A stretch of 64,000 nt of DNA from the NCBI GenBank assembly GCA_963695375.1, contig OY968767.1:2790001-2854000 (forward strand). The letters are read 5' to 3'. Source of the DNA: JACCVL01 sp963695375. GTDB lineage: Bacteria; Actinomycetota; Actinomycetes; Propionibacteriales; Nocardioidaceae. The notes under the pieces were generated by a model that saw nothing but the letters and a program-made list of their open reading frames with translations, was not told the DNA's origin and searched no databases. Positions 7,257 to 18,000 of the stretch are shown piece by piece. The first letter of the stretch is position 1; each line of letters opens with the position of its first letter. A program made the position numbers and the translations under genes.

Positions 7257-8849
7257 TCAGAGCAGGTCGCGCAGCTCCTTCGGGAGCTCGAAGTCGTCCG
7301 CCGCCGGTGAGGTTGCGGCCTGCCCGGCGCCGCCCGTCAGCGGCCGGCCGAACGGCGAGCCGGCCGCTTCGGCCTCGGCGGCCGTCGGGGACGACTGACC
7401 GCCGGCCTGCTGCTGGGCACGTTTGGCCGGGTTCCCCGAACCGCGCTTGGCGCGCACCTTCTTCGGCTGCTGCCGGGCCTTGGCCCGCCTGCCGCCGGCC
7501 ATGCCCGGCATCCCGGGCATCCCCGGCATCCCCGGCATGCCGCCGCCGGTCGCCATCCGGGTCATCATGGTGCGCGCCTCGAAGAACCGGTCGACCAGCT
7601 GGTTGACCTGCTGGACGGTGGTTCCGGACCCCCTCGAGATGCGCTTGCGGCGGGACCCGTCGATCGACTTCGGGTCGGCGCGCTCGGACGGCGTCATCGA
7701 CTGGATGATCGCCTGCAGCCGGTCGATCTCGCGCTCGTCGATCCCGGCGACCTGCTCCTTGAAGTCGCCCATGCCGGGGAGCATGCCGAAGATCTTCGAC
7801 AGCGAGCCCATCTTGCGGACGGCCTGCATCTGCTGCAGGAAGTCGTCCAGGGTGAACTCGCCACCGGTCCCGCGCAGCTTGTCGGCGGCCTGCTGGGCCT
7901 GCTCGGCGTCGAAGGTCTTCTCGGCCTGCTCGATCAGCGTGAGGACGTCGCCCATCCCGAGGATGCGAGACGCCATCCGATCGGGGTGGAACACGTCGAA
8001 GTCGGTGAGCTTCTCGCCGTTCGAGGCGAACATGACCGGGCGGCCGGTGACCTTGGCCACCGACAGCGCCGCGCCGCCGCGGGCGTCGCCGTCCAGCTTG
8101 GTCAGCACCACCCCGTCGAAGCCGACCCCGTCGAGGAACGACTGCGCGGTGTTGACCGCGTCCTGGCCGATCATCGCGTCGACGACGAAGAGCGTCTCGT
8201 CGGGCGCGACCGCGTCCCTGATGTCCGCGGCCTGCTGCATCAGCTCGCTGTCGACGCCCAGCCGCCCCGCGGTGTCGACGACGACGACGTCGTGCAGGGT
8301 GCGGCGGGCGTGTTCGACCGAATCCCTGGCGACGACGACGGGGTCACCCACGCCGTTGCCGGGTTGCGGGGCGAACACGGCCACGCCGGCCCGCTCGCCC
8401 ACCACCTGCAGCTGGGTCACGGCGTTCGGCCGCTGCAGGTCCGCCGCAACGAGCAGCGGGGTCCGCCCCTGCTCCTTCAGCCAGTGTCCGAGCTTCGCGG
8501 CCAGCGTCGTCTTCCCGGAGCCCTGGAGTCCGGCGAGCATGATCACCGTGGGTGGCTTCTTCGCGAAGCGCAGCCGCCGGGTCTCGCCGCCGAGGATGGT
8601 GACGAGCTCCTCGTCGACGATCTTGATCACCTGCTGCGCCGGGTTCAGGGCGGCGCTGACGTCCGCGCCGCGGGCCCGCTCCTTGACCGCGGCGACGAAC
8701 TCGCGGACCACCGGCAGCGCGACGTCCGCCTCGAGCAGCGCGATCCTGATCTCCCGCGCGGTGGCGTCGATGTCCGCCTCGGTCAGCCGCCCCTTGCCGC
8801 GCAGCGCCTTGAAGGTGCCCGCCAAGCGGTCCTGCAGCGTGTCGAACAA
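7257..8849 (-). CDS. ffh: Signal recognition particle GTPase Ffh (SRP54)
   Basis: A 530-residue SRP54 that binds signal sequences and, with 4.5S RNA and FtsY, targets membrane proteins to the translocon. The N domain is residues 1-90. The G domain has GLQGSGKTT (G1), DTAGR (G3), TKLDG (G4) and then the insertion-box region. The Met-rich M domain includes FTLDDFLQQMQAVRKMG and MPGMGDFK. Its C-terminus carries an MPG repeat and a basic, AQQ-rich tail. The start is TTG at 8849, the only plausible start before MFDTLQDRL. It follows glnD on the same strand. Confidence 0.97.
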   Translation of the reverse strand: MFDTLQDRLAGTFKALRGKGRLTEADIDATAREIRIALLEADVALPVVREFVAAVKERARGADVSAALNPAQQVIKIVDEELVTILGGETRRLRFAKKPPTVIMLAGLQGSGKTTLAAKLGHWLKEQGRTPLLVAADLQRPNAVTQLQVVGERAGVAVFAPQPGNGVGDPVVVARDSVEHARRTLHDVVVVDTAGRLGVDSELMQQAADIRDAVAPDETLFVVDAMIGQDAVNTAQSFLDGVGFDGVVLTKLDGDARGGAALSVAKVTGRPVMFASNGEKLTDFDVFHPDRMASRILGMGDVLTLIEQAEKTFDAEQAQQAADKLRGTGGEFTLDDFLQQMQAVRKMGSLSKIFGMLPGMGDFKEQVAGIDEREIDRLQAIIQSMTPSERADPKSIDGSRRKRISRGSGTTVQQVNQLVDRFFEARTMMTRMATGGGMPGMPGMPGMPGMAGGRRAKARQQPKKVRAKRGSGNPAKRAQQQAGGQSSPTAAEAEAAGSPFGRPLTGGAGQAATSPAADDFELPKELRDLL

Positions 8850-8868
8850 CCGGATCGTCCTCGCAGGG

Positions 8869-11295
8869 TCAGGGGCTCAGGGACTCGTCCACCCTAACGG
8901 CGGCCGGCTCCGAGGCAGCGTCGAGCACCTGCTGCAGGGTGCGGGCCAGCCCCTGCGCGACCAGCGGGAGCAGCGGACGGCCCTCGGCGTCGGTCACGTA
9001 CGCCACGTCCTGGGCCTGCGGGCCGAGCGTCTCCAGGTGCGCGGACCGGACCCGCACCCCGGCGTCGGCGAGCACCCGGAAGACCTGCCACAGCAGGCCG
9101 CGACGATCGGCAGCCCGGACCTCGAGCACGGTCGCGGTGGCCGAGGCCTCCGGCAGCACCCGCACCCGCGCTCCGGCGTCGCCGGGCCTGCCTCCGCCGC
9201 CCCGGGGGAGCAGGCGAGCGGCGAGATCAGTGCTGCCGTCGATCACCCGGTCCAACCGCAGCCGCAGGCGCGCCGAATCCACCGGGGTGTCCACGGGGGT
9301 GTCCACGGGCGTGTCCACGTCCCAGCGGGAGACCGTCCACCCGTCGGCGCTGTGCACGCGCGCGGCCCGGACGCCGAGCCCGGCCGTCGCCAGGGTGCCC
9401 GCGACGTCGGCGAGCAACCCCGGCCGGTCCGCACCGGTCAGCAGGACACTCCCACCGTCCGGCCGCGCGACGGTGGACAGCCGAAGGCCGGCGGCACCGG
9501 CCGGGTCGGCGGTCGGGTCTGCGGCGGCCGGGTCGGCGGCCGGACAGCCGAGGTCGGTGCTCGGGTCGGCCGGAGCCTGCTCGTGTCCGGCCAGCAGGGC
9601 GTCGACGTCTCGGACCAGCCGGTCGACGAGTCCCGCGCGCCAGCGGCTCCAGGCACTCGGACCGGCGCTCACGGCATCGCACTCGGTGAGCGCCGCGAGC
9701 AGCGCCAGGCGCTCGCCGTCCCGGACGACAGCGGCGACCGCGGCGGCGGTCGCCGGGTCGTCGAGGTCCCGCTGGACCGCCGTGGAGGCCAACAGCAGGT
9801 GGTGGTGCACCAGGAACTCGAGCGTCGACACGGCAGCGGGGTCCAGTCCGAGCCGGCGCCCCACCCCGCCGGCCACCGGTGCCCCGGTCCTCCCGTGGTC
9901 CGAGCCGGCCGGCTCGTGCTCGGAGCCGGCGGACGCCGACTTGCCGATGTCGTGCAGCAGGGCGGCGAGGACGAGCACATCGGGCCGGGCCACCCGGCGC
10001 ACGTGCCGGGACGCCTCGACGCAGGTCTGGATGCTGTGCCGGTCCACGGTGTACCGGTGCACCGTCGAGTCCGAGCGGCGCAACCGCACCCCGGCCCACT
10101 CCGGCAACCAGCGGTCCACCAGGCCGGCATGGTCCGCCTCCTCCCACACCGGGATCAGCCCGCCGCCCGCGGCGAGCAACCGGACGAGATCGCGCCGGGC
10201 CGCCTCCGGCCAGGGGTCGGGCAGGACGGCAGGGGTGCTGGCGGCCAGCCGAACGGCGGTGCTCGGAGCCAGCAGCAGGCCGGCCTCGGCCGCCACCGCA
10301 GCGGCGCGGACGCCCAGGAACGGATCCGCCGCGGGGCGTGCGGTGTCGTCGAGCACCAGCTCGCCGGCGATCCGGGCGAGCCCGGCTCCCAGCCGTTCCA
10401 AGCGCGGGCGACGACGCCGCGACCCCCGGGAGGCGGGACGACCGGGCCCGGCCAGGATGGCGTCCATCCGGCGCCAGGTCAGATCCAGCAGGTGGGCGGT
10501 GCGCCGGGCCGAGCCGCGCAGCTCCCGGTCGAGGGCGCCCTCGTCGCAGCCGAGCACGGCGGCGACCTCCGGCAGCAGCTCGGGGAGCAACCGGTCGCCA
10601 CGCCGACCGGTGACGGTGTGCAGGGCGTCGCGGACGTCCAGCAGGGCGGCCCGCTGCTCCTCCACCTGCTCGTGCGGCACGTCGACGAGCCAGCTGGCCA
10701 CCAGACCCCGCAGCAGCACGCCGTCGCGGAGGCCGCCGGCCGACTCCTTCAGGTCAGGGACCGCCGCGTACGCGATCTCGCCGGCGCGTCCGACCCGTGC
10801 GGACCACGCTGCCCGCAGCTCCGGGAGGCGCTGCGGTACGGATCGCCGCCACCGCTCCAGCACCGCCGTGCGCAGCCGGCGGGTCACTGCTGCCGCGCCG
10901 GCGACGTGCCGCCCGTCCAGCATGCCGAGCGCCGCCCGCCAGTCCGACGCCGCGACCTCGATCATCGTGCGGGTGTCCCGGACGGCATGGTCGAGCGGCA
11001 CCCCTTCGTCCCAGAGCGGGTACCACAGCCGCTCGGCCACCCGCTCGACCGTGGCAGCCGGGAGGTCCGGCGCATGCACCAGCACCACGTCCACGTCGCT
11101 GGCGGGTGACATCTCGGCGCGGCCGTAACCGCCGACCGCGACCAGTGCCAGCCGACCGGCGGCGGCCGCACCCGCCACCGCATCGTCGAACAGCCCGGCC
11201 AACCGGTGGTCGTACCGCTCCGCTCGTTCCCAGCGCATCCGGCCCAGGTCGTCCGCGCGCACGGCTCGCGGCCCGCGGACGACCTGCCCGGTCAC
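8869..11295 (-). CDS. glnD: PII uridylyl/adenylyl-transferase GlnD
   Basis: An 808-residue bifunctional nucleotidyltransferase that modifies the PII protein in response to glutamine. The NTase motif GGYGRAEMSPASDVDV lies at about residues 55-70. An HD hydrolase domain (LAALLHDIGK...) is central, and two C-terminal ACT domains (LLTGADRPGLLADV and VRAADRRGLLWQV) sense glutamine. In actinobacteria such as Corynebacterium and Streptomyces the enzyme adenylylates GlnK (known for the family). It starts with GTG at 11295, overlapping the glnK stop (GTGA). A short run encoding DTPV repeats lies around 9280-9320 in the linker between domains. Confidence 0.95.
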   Translation of the reverse strand: MTGQVVRGPRAVRADDLGRMRWERAERYDHRLAGLFDDAVAGAAAAGRLALVAVGGYGRAEMSPASDVDVVLVHAPDLPAATVERVAERLWYPLWDEGVPLDHAVRDTRTMIEVAASDWRAALGMLDGRHVAGAAAVTRRLRTAVLERWRRSVPQRLPELRAAWSARVGRAGEIAYAAVPDLKESAGGLRDGVLLRGLVASWLVDVPHEQVEEQRAALLDVRDALHTVTGRRGDRLLPELLPEVAAVLGCDEGALDRELRGSARRTAHLLDLTWRRMDAILAGPGRPASRGSRRRRPRLERLGAGLARIAGELVLDDTARPAADPFLGVRAAAVAAEAGLLLAPSTAVRLAASTPAVLPDPWPEAARRDLVRLLAAGGGLIPVWEEADHAGLVDRWLPEWAGVRLRRSDSTVHRYTVDRHSIQTCVEASRHVRRVARPDVLVLAALLHDIGKSASAGSEHEPAGSDHGRTGAPVAGGVGRRLGLDPAAVSTLEFLVHHHLLLASTAVQRDLDDPATAAAVAAVVRDGERLALLAALTECDAVSAGPSAWSRWRAGLVDRLVRDVDALLAGHEQAPADPSTDLGCPAADPAAADPTADPAGAAGLRLSTVARPDGGSVLLTGADRPGLLADVAGTLATAGLGVRAARVHSADGWTVSRWDVDTPVDTPVDTPVDSARLRLRLDRVIDGSTDLAARLLPRGGGGRPGDAGARVRVLPEASATATVLEVRAADRRGLLWQVFRVLADAGVRVRSAHLETLGPQAQDVAYVTDAEGRPLLPLVAQGLARTLQQVLDAASEPAAVRVDESLSP

Positions 11296-11626
11296 AGCGC
11301 GTCCGGACCCTGCTCACCGGTTCGGATGCGGATCACGGTGTCCACGGGCTGCACCCAGACCTTGCCGTCCCCGATCTTGCCGGTCTGGGCCGACTTGGTG
11401 ATCACGCCCACGACGTCGGCGACGTCGTCGTCCTCGACGACGACCTCCACCCGGAGCTTGGGCACCAGGGTCACGTCGTACTCCGCTCCGCGGTACACCT
11501 CGGTGTGGCCCTTCTGCCGGCCGTACCCGCTCGCCTCGCTCACGGTCATCCCGGTGACACCGAAGGACTCCAGCGCCTCCCGGACGTCCTCCCACTTGTG
11601 CGGCTTGATGACCGCGGTCACGATCC

Positions 11627-11630
<4 letters not shown>
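11292..11630 (-). CDS. glnK: Nitrogen regulatory protein PII (GlnK/GlnB)
   Basis: A 112-residue PII signalling protein that binds ATP/ADP and 2-oxoglutarate. It starts MRIVTAVIKPHKWEDVREAL, has the T-loop Tyr51 in EVYRGAEYDV (the site modified by GlnD), and carries the TGKIGDGKVWV nucleotide-binding motif. In actinobacteria PII blocks AmtB and affects the regulator (AmtR or GlnR). It starts with GTG, overlapping the amtB stop by four bases, and its own stop overlaps glnD: one tightly coupled operon amtB-glnK-glnD. Confidence 0.97.
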
Positions 11631-12946
<1,316 letters not shown>

Positions 12947-13060
12947 CGAACGGGACTCCCTTCGGGGCAACGGAGCCGCCGACCGGGAGACCACGCTGTC
13001 CCGGAGGTCTGGCGACGACGTCAGCCTGGAACGCCCAGGTTTCCCGAGGGGGTGCGCGGT

Positions 13061-13107
13061 GTTGCGGGGCGATGACAGTTCCCGCCGCCGTGTTTCGCCC
13101 GCGTGAA
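13061..13107 (-). promoter_or_regulatory. Candidate GlnR-type boxes upstream of amtB
   Basis: On the minus strand TTCAC-N6-GAAAC (13107-13092) and GTCAT-N6-GCAAC (13076-13061) each resemble the GlnR site GTNAC-N6-GAAAC, with one or two mismatches. They sit 115-160 bases upstream of the amtB start, where GlnR binds in other actinobacteria. The spacing between the two boxes is 15, not the ideal 6, so this is a candidate only. Confidence 0.45.
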
Positions 13108-13119
13108 CCGCCGGCGCGG

Positions 13120-14223
13120 TCAGCCGTCGAGCAGGGCGTCCACGAAGTCCACCGGCTCGAACGGCGCGAGGTCGTCAGGACCCTCGCCGAGGCCCACCAG
13201 CTTGACCGGAACGCCGAGCTCGCGCTGCACCGCCACGACGATTCCGCCCTTGGCCGTCCCGTCCAGCTTGGTGAGCACGATCCCGGTCACGTCCACGACC
13301 TCGCTGAAGACACGCGCCTGGGTCAGGCCGTTCTGGCCGGTGGTGGCGTCGATGACGAGCAACACCTCGGTGACCGGGACCTGCTTCTCGATCACCCGCT
13401 TGACCTTGCCCAGCTCGTCCATCAGCCCGGCCTTGGTGTGCAGCCGGCCGGCGGTGTCGACGAGCACCGTGTCCACGCCGCGCTCGATGCCTGTCCGGAC
13501 GGCGTCGAAGCCGACGCTGGCCGGGTCGGTGCCCTCGGCACCACGGACGGTCTCCACCCCGACCCGCTCCCCCCAGGTCTGCAGCTGATCGGCGGCCGCT
13601 GCGCGGAAGGTGTCCGCGGCGCCGAGCAGCACCTGCTTGTCCTCGGCGACCAGCACCCGGGCGATGCGTCCGACCGTCGTGGTCTTGCCGGTGCCGTTGA
13701 CCCCCACGACCAGGACCACGCCGGGCGCTCCGTCGACCCCCTGCACCAGCAGGGACCGGTCCAGGGTCGGGTCCACCAGGGCCACCAGCTCCTCGTGCAG
13801 CACCTGCCGCGCGTCGAGCTCGCCGGTCTCGGCTCGCAGCCGGATGCGCAGCCGATCCACCAGCTGCTGGGTGGGACCCACCCCGACGTCGGCGGTGAGC
13901 AGGACGTCCTCAAGCGCCTCCCACTCGTCGTCGGTGAGTCGCTCCCGGGACAGCAGGGCCAGCAGCCCGCGGCCGAGCGAGGTCCGAGAGCCGGTGAGCC
14001 GGGTCCGCAGCCGGGCCCATCGCCCGGCTGCTGTCTCCGGCCGCTCCAGGACCGGGGTCGGCGTCTCGGCACGGTCGGGCTCCGCGACGGACGGCTGCGG
14101 CTCGGGTGGTGCCGCCGGGCCGCGGGGCGGAGCCGACCGGCCGCGGACCAGCAGCCCCGTGGCGGCGATCGCGACGACCGCCACAACGGCAAGGACGAGG
14201 AGCAGGTAGCCGAGGTCGGACAC
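13120..14223 (-). CDS. ftsY: SRP receptor FtsY
   Basis: A 367-residue SRP receptor GTPase partnering Ffh. A transmembrane helix at about residues 5-26 (YLLLVLAVVAVVAIAATGLLV) anchors it, as in most actinobacteria. A short acidic/proline linker and the NG domain follow, with VGVNGTGKTTTVGRIA (G1), DTAGRLHTK (G3), TKLDGTAKGG (G4) and VGLGEGPDDLAPF. It starts with GTG at 14223. The ffh-nitrogen operon-ftsY-smc order is a known actinobacterial arrangement. The 173 bases between ftsY and amtB carry the amtB control region. Confidence 0.96.
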   Translation of the reverse strand: MSDLGYLLLVLAVVAVVAIAATGLLVRGRSAPPRGPAAPPEPQPSVAEPDRAETPTPVLERPETAAGRWARLRTRLTGSRTSLGRGLLALLSRERLTDDEWEALEDVLLTADVGVGPTQQLVDRLRIRLRAETGELDARQVLHEELVALVDPTLDRSLLVQGVDGAPGVVLVVGVNGTGKTTTVGRIARVLVAEDKQVLLGAADTFRAAAADQLQTWGERVGVETVRGAEGTDPASVGFDAVRTGIERGVDTVLVDTAGRLHTKAGLMDELGKVKRVIEKQVPVTEVLLVIDATTGQNGLTQARVFSEVVDVTGIVLTKLDGTAKGGIVVAVQRELGVPVKLVGLGEGPDDLAPFEPVDFVDALLDG

Positions 14224-14259
14224 GGTGTCCGATCCTCCCAGAGCCGCGGGACCCGCCGG

Positions 14260-14481
14260 TCAGCGGTGTGCGGAGCGGCGCTTCGAGGCCGCGCTGGCGT
14301 GCTCGGCCAGCTGCCGCTGCAGGGACACCAACGCGCCGCCGCCGGCCGCCTCGTCGGGGTCGGGGTCGAGCCCGAGCCGATCGGCCAGCCGCCGCAGCCC
14401 ACGCGAGGGGAACGCCACGGAGGCGACCACGGTCGCGGCGGCGATGACGGTGAGCAGCAGGACGAGCAGCAGGACGAGCAT
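14260..14481 (-). CDS. Small single-pass membrane protein, function unknown
   Basis: A 73-residue protein: an N-terminal hydrophobic helix (MLVLLLVLLLTVIAAATVVASVAF) followed by a basic and acidic cytoplasmic tail (RRLADRLGLDPDPDEAAGG...). The ATG at 14481 has a GGAG about 11 bases upstream; a longer reading from 14559 is possible but adds an unlikely leader. It lies between the thioesterase and ftsY on the same strand. I do not recognise a family, and the position next to ftsY suggests a membrane-associated accessory (weak inference). Confidence 0.6.
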   Translation of the reverse strand: MLVLLLVLLLTVIAAATVVASVAFPSRGLRRLADRLGLDPDPDEAAGGGALVSLQRQLAEHASAASKRRSAHR

Positions 14482-14579
14482 CGGGCCGGGGTCTCCAACG
14501 GTCGGGTGGGCAGCGCCGAATTCTGTCACGGCTGCCCGGAATTCCCGCATCCGTCCCACCGAGCGGGCTCGGGTGAGCC

Positions 14580-15005
14580 TCAGCCGCCCGTCAGCGTGCC
14601 CACGGCCGCCCGGACCACCTCGGGCACCGGAGCCGGCTCACGTCGATGCCGGTCCACATAGACGTGGACGAAGCGGGCCTCGGCGGCCGCGTCGTCCCGG
14701 CCCGGACCGAACAGCGCGAGCCGGTAGGCGACGCTGGTGCGACCGAGCCGCTCCAGCCCGATGCCGACGTCGACCGGGTCGGGGAATCGCAGCGGCCGGA
14801 CGAAGCGGCAGCCGGTCTCGACCACCACTCCGATCGCCGGCAGGTCGCGGATGTCCCTGCCGGTGGCGCGCATCAACCAGCCGTTGACCGCAGTGTCGAC
14901 GAAGGCGTAGTAGGCGACGTTGTTGACGTGCCCGTACGCGTCCTCGTCGTCCCAGCGCGTCGGGACCGACCACCACGCCGAGAAGTCGGCGCGGAGCGCC
15001 GTCAT
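14580..15005 (-). CDS. 4-hydroxybenzoyl-CoA thioesterase-like (hotdog) acyl-CoA thioesterase
   Basis: A 141-residue hotdog-fold protein. The family motif is near the N-terminus: PTRWDDEDAYGHVNNVAYYAFVD, with the catalytic Asp (RWDD..D.YGHVNN). The rest fits the 4HBT pattern (RFVRPLRFPDPVDVGI). Such enzymes hydrolyse acyl-CoA or similar thioesters; the substrate is not predictable. It starts with ATG at 15005, four bases after the smc stop, so it is probably co-transcribed with smc. Confidence 0.88.
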   Translation of the reverse strand: MTALRADFSAWWSVPTRWDDEDAYGHVNNVAYYAFVDTAVNGWLMRATGRDIRDLPAIGVVVETGCRFVRPLRFPDPVDVGIGLERLGRTSVAYRLALFGPGRDDAAAEARFVHVYVDRHRREPAPVPEVVRAAVGTLTGG

Positions 15006-15009
15006 CCGC

Positions 15010-18000
15010 TCACGCCGACGCGGCCTCGCGCAGCCGCTGGCTGATCACGACCGAGACGCCGTCGTCACGCATGCTCACGCCGTAGAGCGCGTCGCCCACC
15101 TGCATGGTGCGCTTCTGGTGGGTGACGACCAGCAGCTGGCTGTCGGCCCGCAGCTCCTCGTAGATCTCGAGCAGCCGGCCGAGGTTGGTGTCGTCGAGCG
15201 CGGCCTCCACCTCGTCCAGGATGTAGAAGGGGCTCGGCCTGGCCTTGAACAGGGCGACGAGGAAGGCCACCGCCACCAGCGAGCGCTCACCACCGGAGAG
15301 CAGGGACAACCGCTTGACCTTCTTGCCCGGTGGGCGCGCCTCCACGTCGATCCCACTGGTCAGCAGGTCCGCAGGGTCGGTGAGCACCAGCCGGCCCTCC
15401 CCGCCGGGGAACAGCCGGGCGAAGACCTGCTCGAACTGCGCCGCCACGTCGGCGTAGGCCTCGGCGAACACCTGCTGCACCCGCGCGTCCACGTCGCCGA
15501 TGATGTCGAGCAGGTCCTTGCGGGTGCGCCGCACGTCCTCGAGCTGCTCGCTCAGGAAGCGGTGTCGCTCCTCGAGCGCGGCGAACTCCTCCAGCGCCAG
15601 CGGGTTGACCCGGCCGAGCAGCGCCAGTGCCCGCTCGGCGGATCGCAACCGCCGGGCCTGGGCGGCCCGGTCGTACGGCTGGAGGGCGCCGTCCTCGCCC
15701 GGCACTGCGACGTCGGGTCCGTAGTCGGCGACGAGGGTGTCGGCGTCCAGGCCGAGCTCCTCCGACGCCCGCTGCTCCAGCGCCTCCAGCCGCAGCCGCT
15801 GTTCGGCGCGGGCCACCTCGTCCCGGTGCACCGAGTCGGTGAGCCGGCCGAGCTCCTCGTCCAGCTCGCGGATCGTGCCGCGGACGGCGACCAGCCGCTG
15901 CTCACGACCGGCCCTGGCCCGCTCGATGGCGGCGCGCTGCTCGGCTGCTGCCTCCAGTGAGCCGACCAGCCGGTCCAGGGCCCGAGCGGCAGCGGCGCCG
16001 ACCGCGCGGGCGACCTCGGCCTCGCGGAGCCGTTGCACCCGCCGGGCGATCGTCGCCGCCCGTGCCTCCCGCTCGGCGGCCGCGGCCCGGTCCAGCGAAT
16101 CCGCCCGACCGGCGATCGCCCGGCCCCGCTCCTCGACGGTGCGCAGCATCAGCCGCGCCTCGGTCTCGGCTGCCCGGGCGGCGCGAGCGGCGTCACCGAG
16201 GCGAGCCAGCTCGGCCCCGTCGTCCTCGCCGGTGGGGTCGTCGTCGGCGCGGGCCACCCGCTCCTCAAGCTCCGTGAGACCGGTCAGGTCGCGGTCGCGG
16301 GCCGTCTCGGCGTCGGTCACCGCCGCGGCCAGCCGATCCGCCTCGGCCCGGGCGGAGCGGACGGTCCCGGACAGGTGCGCCAGCCGCTCAGCCAGCGCGG
16401 CCATCGCCGCATCCGACTCGTGCAGCTCGGCGAGCGCCGCATCGGTGCGGCTCCGGGCGCCGGCGAGCTCCTCCTCCAGCCGGGCCAGGGTGAAGCGCAG
16501 CCGCTCCCCCTCACCGGTCGCCTCGGTCAACCGCTCGCGTGCCTCGTCGATCGCCGCCTGTACCTCGAGCAGGCTGGGCGCGGCCGCGGACCCTCCGGTC
16601 GCGGTCAGCGAGCCCAGCAGGTCCCCGTCCCGGGTCACGGCGGTGAGGTCCGGCCGTCGGGACACCAGCTCGGCGGCGGCGTCCAGGTCGGCCACCAGGA
16701 CCGTGGCGCCGAGCAGGGCGGCCAGGGCGGGCCGCGCCGGGTCCGGCGCCTCGACCGTGTCGAGCAGCCGCGAGGCGCCGGCGGGCAACTCCGGCCCGGC
16801 AACGGGTGCGGCGGTCGTGCCGACCACAAGCCCGGCGGTGCCGAGGTCCTCGTCGCGGAGCAGGCGCAGGGCGGCGACCGCCGCCTGAGGCCCGTCCACC
16901 ACGACGGCGTCCGCGGCGGCACCGAGCGCCGCGGCAACCGCCGTCTCGTAGCCGGCCCGGACCCGGACCAGCGCGGCAACCGATCCGAGCACGCCGCTGA
17001 CCCGCTCGGTGGCGGCCAGCAGCGCGCCGGCACCGTCCTTGCGGGTCAGTCCGAGCTCCAGCGCCTCGACCCGGGCGTGCAGTCCGACGCGTTCCCGCTC
17101 GGCGGTCCGCGCCTCGTCCTGCACCTTCGCCAGCCGCGACTCCAGGTCCTCCTGCACGGCCAGGGCGGCTTCGTACGCCGTGTCCAACCCGCGCTCACCG
17201 GCGTCCAGCCCGGCCACCTTGTTCTCCAGCGCGGTGAACTCGCGCTGCGTCTGCTCGGCGCGCTCCAGCACATCGGCGTGTGCGGCGGTGAGCCGCTGGA
17301 TCTCGTCCTCGGCGGCCGCGGCGCGGCTGCGCAGCGCCTGCAACCGGCCGTGCAGGCGGGCGAGCCCCTCCCGGCGGTCGGCGGCGGCTCGCGCGAGTCC
17401 GGTGACCCGGCGGTCCTCCTCCGCGTGCGCCTGCTCCGCCTCCTGCCGGACGCGGACCGCCGCTGCCAACCCGGCCCGGAGACCGGTCACCTCGGCCACG
17501 ATCTGCTCCTCGCGTTCCCGCACCGCCGCCGCCTCGGCAGCCAGCTGGTCCGGGTCCCGACCGGTGACGGCCGGACCGGCGACCAGCTCGGTGTCCTCCT
17601 CGGCGCGCCGGACCCGCTCGGCTGCCAGCCCGGCGGTCCCCGAGATCCGGTCCCGCAGGCTGGACAGCCGGTACCAGGTCTCCTGCGCGCGGGCGAGTGC
17701 GGGAGCGTCGGCGGCCAGGGCGCGGTCGACGTCGCTCTCCTCGGCCCGCGCCGCGTCGAGCGCCGATCCGACCTCGGCCCGACGGGCCCGCAGGGCGGAC
17801 TCGTCGGCCAGCTCACGCTGCAGGACGGTCCGCGCGGCCAGCAGGTCATCGGCCAGGATCCGGGCCCGAGCGTCGCGGAGGTCCGCCTGCACCGTCGCCG
17901 CCCGGCGGGCCACCTCGGCCTGCTTGCCCAGCGGCTTGAGCTGGCGCCGGATCTCACCGAGCAGGTCCTGGACGCGGGTCAGGTTGCCCTCGGTGGCCTC

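Noticed and set aside
4520..7606. A 1028-codon open frame on the plus strand
   Set aside because: It is antisense to rimM, khpA, rpsP and the amidohydrolase, has low-complexity repeats (the RLLGLRLLG stretch from the rpsP repeat), and shows no family features; a GC-rich shadow.
7423..11109. A 1228-codon open frame on the plus strand
   Set aside because: Antisense to ffh and glnD, composition Arg/Ser/Pro-rich, no domain; a shadow of high third-position GC.
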